A DNA stretch of 64,000 nucleotides from Halomonas ramblicola (GCF_030409215.1 NZ_JAUFPL010000034.1:421048-485047); one strand, 5' to 3'; counted from the first letter of the stretch, positions 26,265 through 35,058 are shown. Made by a program: numbers and translations. The notes: generated by a model not told the origin, from the sequence alone.

Positions 26265-26889
26265 CCCCGGCCACGGCCTCGGCGGTCATGCCGCCGGTGG
26301 CCAGTTGCAGCGCGATGACGGCCATCATCACCCCGATGGCCCCGTCGATCAGCCGCCAGGCGCCCGGCCGCGACAGCCAGGGCGACAGGGCCGCACCGCC
26401 CCAGGCCAGCAGGCTGAACCACAGCACCGACGCCGTCACCGCCCCCGCCACGAAGGCGGAGGCGCTCTGCTGCTGGGCCCCCACCGAGGGAATCAGCAGC
26501 AGGGTATCCAGATAGACCTGGGGGTTGAGCAGGGTCACCGCCAGGGTGGCCAGCAGCACCCGCCCGAGGCCACGGCCCTCGCCGGCAACAACGTCCAGCC
26601 CGCCCTGCCCCGTCAACGCACGCCGCAGCCCCTGCAGCGCCAGCCAGCCGAGGAAGGCCACCCCTGCCCAGCGCAGCGCCTCGAGCATGGCCGGCACGGC
26701 CAGCAGCAGCGCACTGATGCCGAACATCCCGGCGCCGATCAGCAGCAGGTCGCCGAGCATGCACAGCCCGGCGGACCACCAGTGGTGCTCGCGCCGCGTC
26801 GCCTGGCCCAGCACGTAGGCGTTCTGCGCCCCGATCGCCACGATGATGCCCCCGCACACCACCAACCCCGTCAGGTAGCTCTCCAGCAT
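26257..26889 (-). CDS. argO: ArgO/LysE-family amino acid exporter
   Basis: A 210-residue membrane protein with six hydrophobic segments and the LysE signatures GGIIVAIGAQNAYVLGQ at the N-terminus and VTLLNPQVYLDTLLLIP near residue 120. It probably exports arginine and/or lysine. Divergently transcribed from an ArgP-type regulator, the classic argO/argP arrangement. Confidence 0.92.
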   Translation of the reverse strand: MLESYLTGLVVCGGIIVAIGAQNAYVLGQATRREHHWWSAGLCMLGDLLLIGAGMFGISALLLAVPAMLEALRWAGVAFLGWLALQGLRRALTGQGGLDVVAGEGRGLGRVLLATLAVTLLNPQVYLDTLLLIPSVGAQQQSASAFVAGAVTASVLWFSLLAWGGAALSPWLSRPGAWRLIDGAIGVMMAVIALQLATGGMTAEAVAGVS

Positions 26890-27211
26890 GTCCCCGTTCT
26901 CCTGCCATGGATGGAAGGTTCATCGCATTCTGGCGTCACGCTTGTCGGTAGGAGGGCAGCTATGCTGCGCGATTGGCGCCGTCAGGCGCCCCGGTAGAGA
27001 TATCGCCACTTGGCTGTTCATCCCCGGAAGGCCTTCGGCCTCCATCGCCCAATGAATTGGCCTCCTACAAAGCGGTTTCACGCCGATCTGTGAAAACTGA
27101 ATGGAATGGCGGCCAGCGTAGCGGTGCGGCAGCCATGCAGGAAAATCATCCTGTTAATGTCAGATCAGTTTTGCTTATCCTAGGGGCGGATTCCCGCAGG
27201 AGGCCGGTGCC
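26890..27211. promoter_or_regulatory. argO-argP divergent intergenic region
   Basis: 322 bp between the two divergent starts, expected to hold both promoters and the ArgP site. The argO-proximal half is occupied by a REP-like inverted element (26948-27068). The argP-proximal part is more AT-rich (GTTAATGTCAGATCAGTTTT) and probably carries the argP promoter; argP has a GGAGG ribosome site. Confidence 0.6.
26948..27068. repeat. REP-like inverted element between argO and argP
   Basis: GTAGGAGGGCAGC at 26948 is matched in inverse by GGCCTCCTAC ending at 27068. Inside, CGATTGGCGCC (near 26970) is mirrored by CGCCCAATG (near 27048), and GGCGCCGTCAGGCGCC forms its own hairpin. This paired-inverted layout is like REP/BIME elements of gammaproteobacteria. 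Only one instance is seen in the window. Confidence 0.5.
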
Positions 27212-28081
27212 ATGCTGGACTACAAGCTGCTCGAGGCGCTGGCCGCGGTGATCGAGTGCGGCGGCTTCGAGCGGGCCGGCGCAGCGCTGGGGCTCTCCCA
27301 GTCGGCGATCTCCCAGCGCATCAAGGCCCTGGAGATCCGCCTGGGCCAGCCGGTGCTGGTGCGCACCCCGACGCTCGCCCCCACGCCCGCCGGACAGCGC
27401 CTGCTCAACCACGCCCAGCAGGTGCGGCTGCTGGAACGCGACCTGCGCCAGGCGCTGCCCACCCTGGACAGCGCCTCGCCGCGGCTGCGCATCGCGCTCA
27501 ACGCCGACAGCCTGGTGACCTGGTGGGCCGACACCGTGGGGGCGCTGTGTCGGGAGGAGGGCCTGCTGCTCGACCTGGTGGTGGAGGACCAGGACGTGGG
27601 CCTGAGACGCCTGCGCGACGGTGACGTGGCCGCCTGCCTGTGCGCCAGCCCCCAGCCGATCGCCGGCGCGCGTTGCCTGCCGCTGGGTCGCATGACCTAT
27701 CACGCGCTGGCCACCCCGGCCTACCGCGAGCGCCACTTCCCGCACGGCCCGAGCCACGCGGCCTTCCACCGGGCGCCGGCCATCGTCTACGGCCCCCACG
27801 ACCAGCTGCAGCACCGTTTCCTCGCCCAGTGCGGCTACCGCGGCCCCTTTCCCTACCACCTGTGCCCCGCCTCCGAGGGCTTCGTGCGCCTGGCCGTCGC
27901 CGGCATGGGCTACGGCATGCTGCCGTTGATGCAGGTCAGCGAGCGGGTGGCGGCCGGTGAGCTGGCCAGCATCGCCCCCGGTCAGGCCCTGGAGGTGCCG
28001 CTCTACTGGCACTTCTGGCGCCACAGCGGCCAGCTGCTCGAGCGCCTCACCGCCGCGCTGGCCGAAGTGACGCTGCGCTGA
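27212..28081 (+). CDS. argP: ArgP-type LysR transcriptional regulator
   Basis: A 289-residue LysR regulator. N-terminal HTH: ALAAVIECGGFERAGAALGL then QSAISQRIKALEIRLGQPVL, very close to ArgP/IciA. The effector domain keeps RIALNADSLVTWW, the ArgP hallmark. It should activate argO in response to arginine, with lysine acting as antagonist in E. coli. Confidence 0.93.
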   Translation: MLDYKLLEALAAVIECGGFERAGAALGLSQSAISQRIKALEIRLGQPVLVRTPTLAPTPAGQRLLNHAQQVRLLERDLRQALPTLDSASPRLRIALNADSLVTWWADTVGALCREEGLLLDLVVEDQDVGLRRLRDGDVAACLCASPQPIAGARCLPLGRMTYHALATPAYRERHFPHGPSHAAFHRAPAIVYGPHDQLQHRFLAQCGYRGPFPYHLCPASEGFVRLAVAGMGYGMLPLMQVSERVAAGELASIAPGQALEVPLYWHFWRHSGQLLERLTAALAEVTLR

Positions 28082-28195
28082 TCCGGCCGCCAGCCGGGTA
28101 CGGCCTTCCGCGGACATCGCCACCCGCCCGGTACGACGCCATGGGCGTGGCGCGGGGCGTCTACACTGCTCACAGCAAGCCGCTCAGGAGCGCCC

Positions 28196-29131
28196 ATGTT
28201 CCCGCAACCCCGTCCCCTGTCGCGCCGCAGCCTGCTCGGCGGCCTGCTGGCCCTGGCCGCCGGCGCCACCCTGCCGCCGTTCGCCGCGCGCGGCGCGGCC
28301 GACGGCATCCTGACCCGCATGGTGCCCGCCACCAGCGAAACCCTGCCGCTGGTGGGGCTGGGCAGCTGGATCACCTTCAATGTCGGCGATGACCCCGTGC
28401 TGCTCGAGGAGTGCACGGCGGTAATGGAAGCCTTCTTCGCCGGCGGCGGGCGGATGATCGACTCCTCGCCGATGTACGGCTCCTCCCAGGCGACCATCGG
28501 CCACGGGCTCGCCGAGCTGGACGCCGCCGAGCAAGTCTACGCCGCGGACAAGATCTGGACCTCGAGCCCCGCCGAGGGCCCGGCACAGGCCGCGGCCTCG
28601 CGACGCGACTGGGGCCTGCCACGCTTCGACCTGCTGCAGGTGCACAACCTGGTGGCCTGGGAGGAGAACCTGGAAACCCTGCAGGCGATGAAGGCCGCCG
28701 GCGAGGTGCGCCACGTCGGCATCACCACCTCCCACGGCCGGCGCCACGACGCCATCGAACGCATCATGCGCGAGGCCAACATCGACTTCGTGCAGCTCAC
28801 CTACAACATCGTCGACCGCGAGGCCGAGGCGCGCCTGCTGCCGCTGGCCCGGGAGCGCGGCATCGGGGTGATCGCCAACCGCCCCTTCCAGCAGAAGCGC
28901 CTGATCCGACGCCTGGAGGGCGAGCCGCTGCCCGACTGGGCCGCCGAGATCGGTGCCGGCAACTGGGCGCAGTTCATCCTCAAGTTCATCATCTCCCACC
29001 CGGACGTGAGCTGCGCCATCCCCGCCACCACCCGGGTCGAGCACGTGCGCGAGAACCTGGCCGCGGCCCGCGAGCCGCTGCCCGACGCCGAGCTGCGCCG
29101 GCGCATGGCCGATTACGTACGCAACCTCTAG
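28196..29131 (+). CDS. Tat-exported aldo/keto reductase
   Basis: A 311-residue aldo/keto reductase with a twin-arginine leader (LSRRSLLGGLLALAAGATLP), so a periplasmic, cofactor-loaded enzyme is predicted. The AKR core has MIDSSPMYGSSQATIGHGL (Asp and Tyr of the catalytic tetrad), VYAADKIWTS (Lys) and FDLLQVHNLVAWEENL (His), then IGVIANRPFQQKRL. AGGAG ribosome site. It is 11 bp upstream of a membrane-protein gene, likely one operon. Periplasmic AKRs are uncommon because NADPH must be carried across in the folded protein. Confidence 0.88.
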   Translation: MFPQPRPLSRRSLLGGLLALAAGATLPPFAARGAADGILTRMVPATSETLPLVGLGSWITFNVGDDPVLLEECTAVMEAFFAGGGRMIDSSPMYGSSQATIGHGLAELDAAEQVYAADKIWTSSPAEGPAQAAASRRDWGLPRFDLLQVHNLVAWEENLETLQAMKAAGEVRHVGITTSHGRRHDAIERIMREANIDFVQLTYNIVDREAEARLLPLARERGIGVIANRPFQQKRLIRRLEGEPLPDWAAEIGAGNWAQFILKFIISHPDVSCAIPATTRVEHVRENLAAAREPLPDAELRRRMADYVRNL

Positions 29132-29142
29132 CGGGACGAGCG

Positions 29143-29808
29143 ATGAGCGAGTGGTGGAGCTACCGGCCCGAGGACTTCCTGATGTTCTCGCTGCGCGTCT
29201 ACGAGCGGCTGTTCGTGCTGCACAACCAGGCGCTGTGGCCGGCCCAACTGCTCGCCCTGGCGCTGGGTGCCGCCGCCCTGGTGGCGCTGCTGTGGCCGCG
29301 GCCGGCACGGCTGCGCGGCGTGCTGGTGCTGCTCGCCGCGGGCTGGGCCTGCGTCGCCTGGGCCTTCCTGTGGCAACGCTACGCGCCCATCAACTGGGGC
29401 ATCCGCTACCTGGTGCCGCCGTTCGCCCTCCAGGCGCTGGGGCTGCTCGCCCTGGGCCTGTGGCGGGGCGCGCCCGTGCTGGCGTCGCGCCGGCGTGCAC
29501 GGCACCTGCCGGGCCTGGCGCTCGTCGCCTATGCCGTCCTGCTGCATCCCCTCACCGCCCTGCTGCACGGCCGCGGCCTGGCCGGCGCCGAGGTGGTCGG
29601 CCTGACGCCCGATCCGCTGGCCATCGCCACCCTGGGCGTGGCGACGCTGCTGCGTCCGGCGCGGCTCGGCTGGGCGCTGCTGGCGCTCCCCGCCCTGTGG
29701 TGCCTGGTCAGTGCCGCCACGCTCTACCTGCTCGACAGCCCGGCCGCCTGGCCGCCGCTGCTCGCCGTCACGGTCGCCGTGGCGGCGCGACTATGGCCAC
29801 GTCGCTAA
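29143..29808 (+). CDS. DUF6064-like integral membrane protein
   Basis: A 221-residue protein with six to seven hydrophobic segments, starting MSEWWSYRPEDFLMFS; the start and the motif YAPINWGIRYLVPPFALQAL resemble the DUF6064 family of uncharacterised membrane proteins. It follows the aldo/keto reductase gene by 11 bp. Its 3' end overlaps the convergent quinone reductase-UbiA gene by 4 bp. Function unknown. Confidence 0.75.
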   Translation: MSEWWSYRPEDFLMFSLRVYERLFVLHNQALWPAQLLALALGAAALVALLWPRPARLRGVLVLLAAGWACVAWAFLWQRYAPINWGIRYLVPPFALQALGLLALGLWRGAPVLASRRRARHLPGLALVAYAVLLHPLTALLHGRGLAGAEVVGLTPDPLAIATLGVATLLRPARLGWALLALPALWCLVSAATLYLLDSPAAWPPLLAVTVAVAARLWPRR

Positions 29809-31325
29809 CTGGCGGCCAGGCGGAAGAGCGGCCACAGCCCGAACCACAGCACATAGCCGAGCGACACCGCCATCAGGCCATCGATGCGTGCAGGCGAGTG
29901 ATCCGCGCGCAGTCGGCCGATCAACCGCCACGCCAGCCACGCCGCATGGGGCACGACCACCCAGCCGATGCCGGCGAAGGCCCCCACCGCCAGCCCCGCG
30001 AGTCCCCAGGCCACCGCGGTGGCGGCGGACAACAGCGTGAAGAGCAGCGCCACCCCGAGTGCTCCCCGCGTGCCCAGGCGCACCGCCAGGGTGCGCTTGC
30101 CCACGGCGGCGTCGGCCTCGCGGTCGGGAATGCCCGACAGCGTGATGGACGGCAGGATCGCCAGCAGCAGCGGCAGGCTCAGCGCCCAGGGCAACGGGTC
30201 GCGCCAGCTGCCGCCGAGGAACACGAAGCCACAGAGCATTACCCCGATGCTGTGGGTGAGGGCAACGTCGACTTCGCCCAGGCCGCGATAGCTGAGCATC
30301 AGGGGCGGGGAGGTGTAGCCGAGGGCGAGGATCGCCAGCACCACGAGCACGGCGAATGCCGGCAGCGCCGCCGGCACCATGCCCAGCAACCAGGCCGTGG
30401 TGGCGCAGAAGCCCAGCAGGACCAGGACGATCCCCGCCTCGACCTCGCGCCGACCGAGCCGGCCCTCCACCAGCACCCGCGAACCGCCGGTGAAGGTACT
30501 GAAGAAGCGGTTGCGGCGGTCGCTGCCCTGGTCGACCACCTCGTTGACCAGCACCGTGGCCACTTCCAGCAGGAACAGGCCGAGATAACCGATCCAGAAC
30601 ACCGGGTTGCCGAACACGCGGCCGTCCGCCGCGGCGGCAAGCGCCCCGACCGCATAGGCTACCCAGGTCATGGGGTAGAACTGCAGGCGCAGCGCACGCA
30701 GCCAGGCCCCGGCCTTGTCCGAGAGACGCTCCGCCGGGGTGACCCGGCCACGCGCCAATTGCCGCCCCTGGCGGCGGGCGCGTGCCAGCCAGGTCTCGCG
30801 GCGAGGGGCATCGGCCGACCTGACCGAACCGAACGCCAGGGCGCGCACCGGGCGAATGCCACAGAAGCCCAGGGTCGCCCGGGCCATGGCGTTGCGACCC
30901 GGCTGGCGGTAGAGCAGCCGATGGATCAGCGGCGGGGTGTCCATGGTGGTGATGAGCTGGGCCGAGCGACCGCCCAGCAGCCCCTCATAGCCGATGCCAC
31001 CCTCGCAGGTACGGAACGCGAAGCCCGGCGCCAGGAGACGATCGAGGAACCCCTTGAGCAGCGCGGGCGTCGTGCCCCACCAGGTGGGATAGACGAACAC
31101 CAGGTGATCCGCCCACAGGATCAGCTCCCGTGCGCGGCACAGGTCCGCCTCGAGCGGTTGGTCGTTGGGCGAGGGCAGGTGCACGTGCGGGTCGAAATCG
31201 AGGCTCGCGAGGTCGAGTCGGCGCAGCTGCACACCGGCCGCGCGGGCCCCCTCGGCGAAGGCGTCCGCCAGGGCGCCGCACAGGCTGTCGGCACGGGGAT
31301 GGCCGAGGATCACCAGCACCTTCAC
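29805..31325 (-). CDS. NAD(P)H:quinone reductase-like / UbiA prenyltransferase fusion
   Basis: A 506-residue two-domain protein. Residues 1-190 are a flavodoxin-fold NQO/KefF-type domain: VLVILGHPRADSLCGALADA, HLVFVYPTWWGTTPALLKGF and GFCGIRPVRALAFGSV. After a basic linker (about 190-215), residues 215-506 form a UbiA-superfamily membrane domain with about nine spans. Its two Asp motifs are NEVVDQGSDRRN (near 272) and GIPDREADAAVGKRTLAVRLG (near 410), closest in style to MenA-like enzymes. The fusion suggests a membrane prenyltransferase acting on a quinone or quinol supplied by the reductase domain. The acceptor is unknown. Start has no neighbour conflict; an inverted repeat lies just upstream. 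Confidence 0.85.
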   Translation of the reverse strand: MKVLVILGHPRADSLCGALADAFAEGARAAGVQLRRLDLASLDFDPHVHLPSPNDQPLEADLCRARELILWADHLVFVYPTWWGTTPALLKGFLDRLLAPGFAFRTCEGGIGYEGLLGGRSAQLITTMDTPPLIHRLLYRQPGRNAMARATLGFCGIRPVRALAFGSVRSADAPRRETWLARARRQGRQLARGRVTPAERLSDKAGAWLRALRLQFYPMTWVAYAVGALAAAADGRVFGNPVFWIGYLGLFLLEVATVLVNEVVDQGSDRRNRFFSTFTGGSRVLVEGRLGRREVEAGIVLVLLGFCATTAWLLGMVPAALPAFAVLVVLAILALGYTSPPLMLSYRGLGEVDVALTHSIGVMLCGFVFLGGSWRDPLPWALSLPLLLAILPSITLSGIPDREADAAVGKRTLAVRLGTRGALGVALLFTLLSAATAVAWGLAGLAVGAFAGIGWVVVPHAAWLAWRLIGRLRADHSPARIDGLMAVSLGYVLWFGLWPLFRLAAS

Positions 31326-31347
31326 GGGGCGCGGTCCCCGCCGGCCC

Positions 31348-31370
31348 TCCCCTGCCGAGCGGCAGGGGGA
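31348..31370. repeat. Inverted repeat upstream of the quinone reductase-UbiA gene
   Basis: TCCCCTGCC-GAGC-GGCAGGGGGA forms a strong hairpin about 25 bp upstream of the minus-strand start. It could be a leader structure or a terminator facing the plus-strand gene; no T run is evident. Confidence 0.4.
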
Positions 31371-31499
31371 GATGCTAGGGTCAAGGGAGGCCGCACCGCG
31401 GCTGCATCGCCCGGCCTGCGGCCAGTGTATGAAGCGTCACCCCAGATGGCGTGCATCCTGAACCCTGTCGTCGAAGGTGTCGGCGCAAGCGAGGCCCAC

Positions 31500-31943
31500 A
31501 TGCCTGTCATCGAACACGAGGCCGAGATCGCGGCCCGCCGCGACGCGGTGTTCGCCCTGGTGAGCCGGGTCGAAAGGTTCGCCGACTACAGCGAGGTCAT
31601 AGACACCATAGAACGCCTGGACGACGGTCGCTACCGCTGGCGGGTGCGCGTCGCCGGCCTGCGGCTGACGTTCGACATCGCGATCACCGCGTTCGAGCCA
31701 CCCGAGCGCTTCGCCTGGCGCTCGGTCGGCGGCGTGCCCAATCGCGGCGAGTACCGGCTGACGCCCATCCCCGGTGGCACCCGCATCCACCTCTGGTTGG
31801 AGTACCACCTGGCCAACCGCTTGGCCGAGAAGACGGTGCGCCAGGCCGCCGGGCCTCTGCTGCAGCGGCTGAGCCGCGACATCATCGACCGGATGGAGGC
31901 GCAGCTCACCCCCGACGCGCCAGCCAGTGAGCGGCGATGGTGA
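31500..31943 (+). CDS. SRPBCC/START-type (RatA/CoqB10-like) protein
   Basis: A 147-residue helix-grip (SRPBCC) domain protein, similar in layout to polyketide cyclase/coenzyme Q-binding COQ10-type proteins: HEAEIAARRDAVFALVSRVE, FADYSEVIDTIERL, and a C-terminal helix RQAAGPLLQRLSRDIIDRM. Such domains bind lipids or quinones. I prefer the ATG at 31500 (GAGG site) over the one at 31446. The 3' end overlaps the convergent spermidine-synthase-like gene by 38 bp. Adjacency to a quinone reductase-UbiA fusion fits a lipid-quinone role, which is inference. Confidence 0.8.
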   Translation: MPVIEHEAEIAARRDAVFALVSRVERFADYSEVIDTIERLDDGRYRWRVRVAGLRLTFDIAITAFEPPERFAWRSVGGVPNRGEYRLTPIPGGTRIHLWLEYHLANRLAEKTVRQAAGPLLQRLSRDIIDRMEAQLTPDAPASERRW

Positions 31944-34251
31944 AGGCCACGGTATAGCAGAGCGCGCCCGCCGCCAGGGTGGCGCCCTGGCCCAGGTGGA
32001 CGGCGAGCAGCGGCGCCAGCGAAGCGCCCAGCACCGAGGCGAAGCCGTTGATGCCCCAGGCCCAGGGGATCCAGCGATCCTCGCCGGCGAGCTGGCGCAA
32101 CGCCCAGGGGAAGGGGCGCCCCATGGCCCAGGCCAGCGGCAACAGCAGCGCCACCAGCAGCGCCGCACGCGGCGCGGCATCGGGCAGGCTCAGCGAACGC
32201 ACGGCCAGGAAGGGCACCAGGGCCAGCGCCAGCCCGACGGCCACGGCGGCATAGACCCGCACCAGGCTCGCCCGGCTGGCGGTGGTCGGGGTCATGGCGC
32301 TGCCCAGGCCGGAGCCGACCAGGAAGGTGGCGAAGACCAGCGCCGCGGCGCTCACCGGCTCGCCCAGGTAGAGGATCAGGCGCTGGAAGAACACCAGCTC
32401 CACGATGATGTAGCCCAGGCCCAGGGCGGTGAAGTAGCCGGCCACCGAGAGCCGGCCGAAGGGCCGACCGATGGCCGGCAGCCGCCCCAGCGGCAGCAGG
32501 ATCAGCACGAACGCCAGCACGGCGACGGCGATGCTGGTCACCGCGGCGAGGAGCAGCGTCCAGTCGAGGTAGCTCCAGCCGCGCGCGCCCAGCTCGCGGA
32601 CCAGCCCCGGCGCCTCGCCCCAGGCCAGCGAGCGCCACACATAGGGACGGTCGAGGGTGGCGGGAGCGGCGTGGAAGAGGCGTGCCGCCGGAGGCGGCGG
32701 CTCCCCGGCGAAGCGCGCCCGGGCGATGTCGTGGAAGAGTGGCGTCTCGAGGCGGTGATAGCGATTGGTCTCCGCGCGCTCGAGGCCCGGCAGCCAGGCG
32801 AGGTCGAAGCGCCACTGCCCGGCGAAGTCGCGCAGTGCGGCACGCTCCGCCTCGCCCAGCGGTTGCGGCGAGGCCAGGATCAGCAGCGCCTGAAGGCCAC
32901 GCAGCACGGCCACCCGCTCGCCCGGCGCCGCCTCGCCCTGCCGCGCCAGGGCGCGCTCCAGGGTGGCCATCAGCCGCGGATAGTGCCGCGGCGGATAGTC
33001 GAGCGGCAGCGGCAGGGCCAGTAGGCCGTCGCTCTCCAGGCGCGACAGGGCCAGCTCCAGCCCCTCCACAGTGAGCGCATAGGCCTCGCTGGCGGCATCG
33101 CCCGGCTCCCAGGCCAGGTCGACGGCGATCAGCGCATAGGGGGCGTCCGGGGCCCGCACCAGGTAGCGCCAGGCGCCCTCCTCGACCAGGGTCATGTCCT
33201 CCTCGCCGGCGCCGCGCGCCCGGGCGAGGTCGAGGAGCCGGCCATCGGGCTCCACCCAGGTGAGCGGGCGCGTCCCGGCGAGCGACGGGGTCTGCCAGGC
33301 GCCGCTGCCCAGCACCAGCACCCGGCCCTGGGGACGCAGCCGCAGGGGCAATCCGGCCAGGGAGGCCTCGGCATGCTCCCCCCCGGCCGGCCAGCGGCGC
33401 GCCAGGGGCACCACCCGGTCGCTGCCGACCACCGCCGCATCCACCGCCGGCACCGCCCCGGTCCAGCCCAGGCTCAGCCCCGGGGCGAAGCGCAGGCTGT
33501 CGGCGCGCAGCAGGGTGAGCCGCCCGGCCAGGCCGGCCTCGACGACCAGGGTCTCGACCCCGGGGCGCTCGCGCAGTTCGGCCAGCGCCTTGAAGTCCGA
33601 CACGGCCAGCTCGGGGGGGCGCACGGCCGTGCCCAGCGCCAGCAGCAGCCCCGCCAGGCTCAGGACGGCCGCGCCTCGCCGGCGGCGGGCCAGCCCCAGC
33701 CCGCCGCCCAGGGCGAAGAGCAGGGCGGCGACCAGCGCCAGGGCCGTGGTGGCCGGTGCCACCGCCAGCAGGGCCGCGGCGGCGAGGCTGCCCGCGCCGC
33801 TGCCCAGCAGGTTGGCGGCATACAGCGCCCGGGTCTGCGTGGGCCAGCGCAGGAACACCTGGCCGATCGCCAGGCCGGCGCCGTAGAAGGGCACGAAGGC
33901 GACGAAGTCCACCAGCAGCAGGCGCGCCAGCTCGCCGCCGTCCCAGCCGGCGAACAGTGGGCGCAGCGCGATGCGCGACTGCACGGCGAGCACCAGCAGG
34001 AAGCCCGCGGCGGTGATGCCCAGGCCCGCCAGGAACCAGCCGTCGCCGCGACTGCAGCGGTAGCGGCCGGCGAGCGCCAGGGTGGTGCCGGCCGCCCCCA
34101 GGCCAAGCAGCGCCAGCGAGATGGCCAGGCCCGCGAAGTGGTACCAGTGGCTGAACTCGAAGAGCCGCAGCAGCAGCACCTCCATCGCCAGCAGGGCCGC
34201 GGCCACCCCGCCCAGGGCCAGCAGGTCGAGCCGGTCCGGCGCCGCCCTCAT
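31906..34251 (-). CDS. Membrane-embedded spermidine-synthase-like protein
   Basis: A 781-residue protein. The N-terminal 210 residues have about six membrane segments, starting LLALGGVAAALLAMEVLLLR. Residues about 215-540 form a soluble Rossmann-like domain with the SAM-binding-style motif VLVLGSGAWQTPSLAG and ALIAVDLAWEPGDAASEAYA. The C-terminal 240 residues are membrane spans (GYFTALGLGYIIVELVFFQR, FATFLVGSGLGSAM). This three-part layout matches fused-MFS/spermidine-synthase-like proteins in proteobacteria whose function is not settled; the canonical GGGDG of aminopropyltransferases is absent. The ATG overlaps the isoaspartyl methyltransferase stop. Confidence 0.75.
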   Translation of the reverse strand: MRAAPDRLDLLALGGVAAALLAMEVLLLRLFEFSHWYHFAGLAISLALLGLGAAGTTLALAGRYRCSRGDGWFLAGLGITAAGFLLVLAVQSRIALRPLFAGWDGGELARLLLVDFVAFVPFYGAGLAIGQVFLRWPTQTRALYAANLLGSGAGSLAAAALLAVAPATTALALVAALLFALGGGLGLARRRRGAAVLSLAGLLLALGTAVRPPELAVSDFKALAELRERPGVETLVVEAGLAGRLTLLRADSLRFAPGLSLGWTGAVPAVDAAVVGSDRVVPLARRWPAGGEHAEASLAGLPLRLRPQGRVLVLGSGAWQTPSLAGTRPLTWVEPDGRLLDLARARGAGEEDMTLVEEGAWRYLVRAPDAPYALIAVDLAWEPGDAASEAYALTVEGLELALSRLESDGLLALPLPLDYPPRHYPRLMATLERALARQGEAAPGERVAVLRGLQALLILASPQPLGEAERAALRDFAGQWRFDLAWLPGLERAETNRYHRLETPLFHDIARARFAGEPPPPAARLFHAAPATLDRPYVWRSLAWGEAPGLVRELGARGWSYLDWTLLLAAVTSIAVAVLAFVLILLPLGRLPAIGRPFGRLSVAGYFTALGLGYIIVELVFFQRLILYLGEPVSAAALVFATFLVGSGLGSAMTPTTASRASLVRVYAAVAVGLALALVPFLAVRSLSLPDAAPRAALLVALLLPLAWAMGRPFPWALRQLAGEDRWIPWAWGINGFASVLGASLAPLLAVHLGQGATLAAGALCYTVAFTIAAHWLARRG

Positions 34252-35042
34252 GGCGTGCCGTGGTCCCCGGTGAGCGGCACGAAGCGCACCGAGGCGAGGT
34301 TGCGGCTGCTCACCTCGCCCTCGGCGTCCTTCTCCACCAGCAGCAGGTTCTGGGTCCAGCCGCTGCGCCCCACCGGGATCACCATGCGGCCGCCGGACCG
34401 CAGCTGCGCCACCAGCGGCGGCGGCACATGCCCCGCCGCGGCGGTGACGATGATGGCGTCATAGGGGGCGCGTGCCTCGTGGCCATAGTAGCCGTCGCCG
34501 TGCAGCACGCTGACGTTGCGGTAGCCCAAGGCCTCGAGGCGCCCGGCGGCACTCTCCGCCAGCGCCTCGATGATCTCGACGCTCACCACCTCGTCGACCA
34601 GTTGGGCGAGGATGGCGGCCTGGTAGGCGGAGCCGGTGCCCACCTCCAGCACGCGATCGTCGGCCTCCAGGGCCAACCGCTCGGTCATGTAGGCGACGAT
34701 GTAGGGCTGGGAGATCGTCTGGCCGTGGCCGATGGGCTGGGGCGAGTCGCGATAGGCACGCGCCGGCGACACCCCGGGCACGAAGCGGTGGCGCGGCACC
34801 CGCCGCATGGCCTCGAGCACCGCCTCGTCGCTCACCCCGCGGTCGGCGATCTGCTCATGCACCATCCTCGCACGGCGCTCGGCATGTTCGGCGTCGTCGA
34901 AGGCCGGGCGCGGCGGCGTGGCGTCCCCGCGCTCACCCTCCAGCAGTACCCTGGCGTCCTGCGCCGCGGCCGAGGTCCCGACGACCAGGGCCACCAGCAG
35001 CACGATGGCGCCGCAGACGCTGCGAGTTGCTGCCAGGTGCAT
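34248..35042 (-). CDS. pcm: Protein-L-isoaspartate O-methyltransferase, exported form
   Basis: A 264-residue PCMT with an unusual N-terminal signal peptide (AIVLLVALVVGTSAAAQDA) preceding the enzyme domain. The family motifs are intact: MVHEQIADRGVSDEAVLEAM, QTISQPYIVAYMTERL, RVLEVGTGSAYQAAILA (SAM motif I), and PYDAIIVTAAAGHVPPPLVAQL. Classical Pcm is cytosolic and needs SAM, so an exported version is puzzling; the leader might instead act as a membrane anchor. It is the middle gene of a three-gene operon (16 bp after the DUF6789-like gene, 4-bp overlap with the next). Confidence 0.87.
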   Translation of the reverse strand: MHLAATRSVCGAIVLLVALVVGTSAAAQDARVLLEGERGDATPPRPAFDDAEHAERRARMVHEQIADRGVSDEAVLEAMRRVPRHRFVPGVSPARAYRDSPQPIGHGQTISQPYIVAYMTERLALEADDRVLEVGTGSAYQAAILAQLVDEVVSVEIIEALAESAAGRLEALGYRNVSVLHGDGYYGHEARAPYDAIIVTAAAGHVPPPLVAQLRSGGRMVIPVGRSGWTQNLLLVEKDAEGEVSSRNLASVRFVPLTGDHGTP

Positions 35043-35058
35043 CGGCTGGTCCCTCCGG

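Noticed and set aside
29151..31943. A 930-codon open frame on the plus strand running through three genes
   Set aside because: It is antisense or out of frame to the DUF6064-like gene and the reductase-UbiA gene for most of its length; only the last 147 codons (from 31500) have protein-like character. Long shadow frames are expected in GC-rich DNA.
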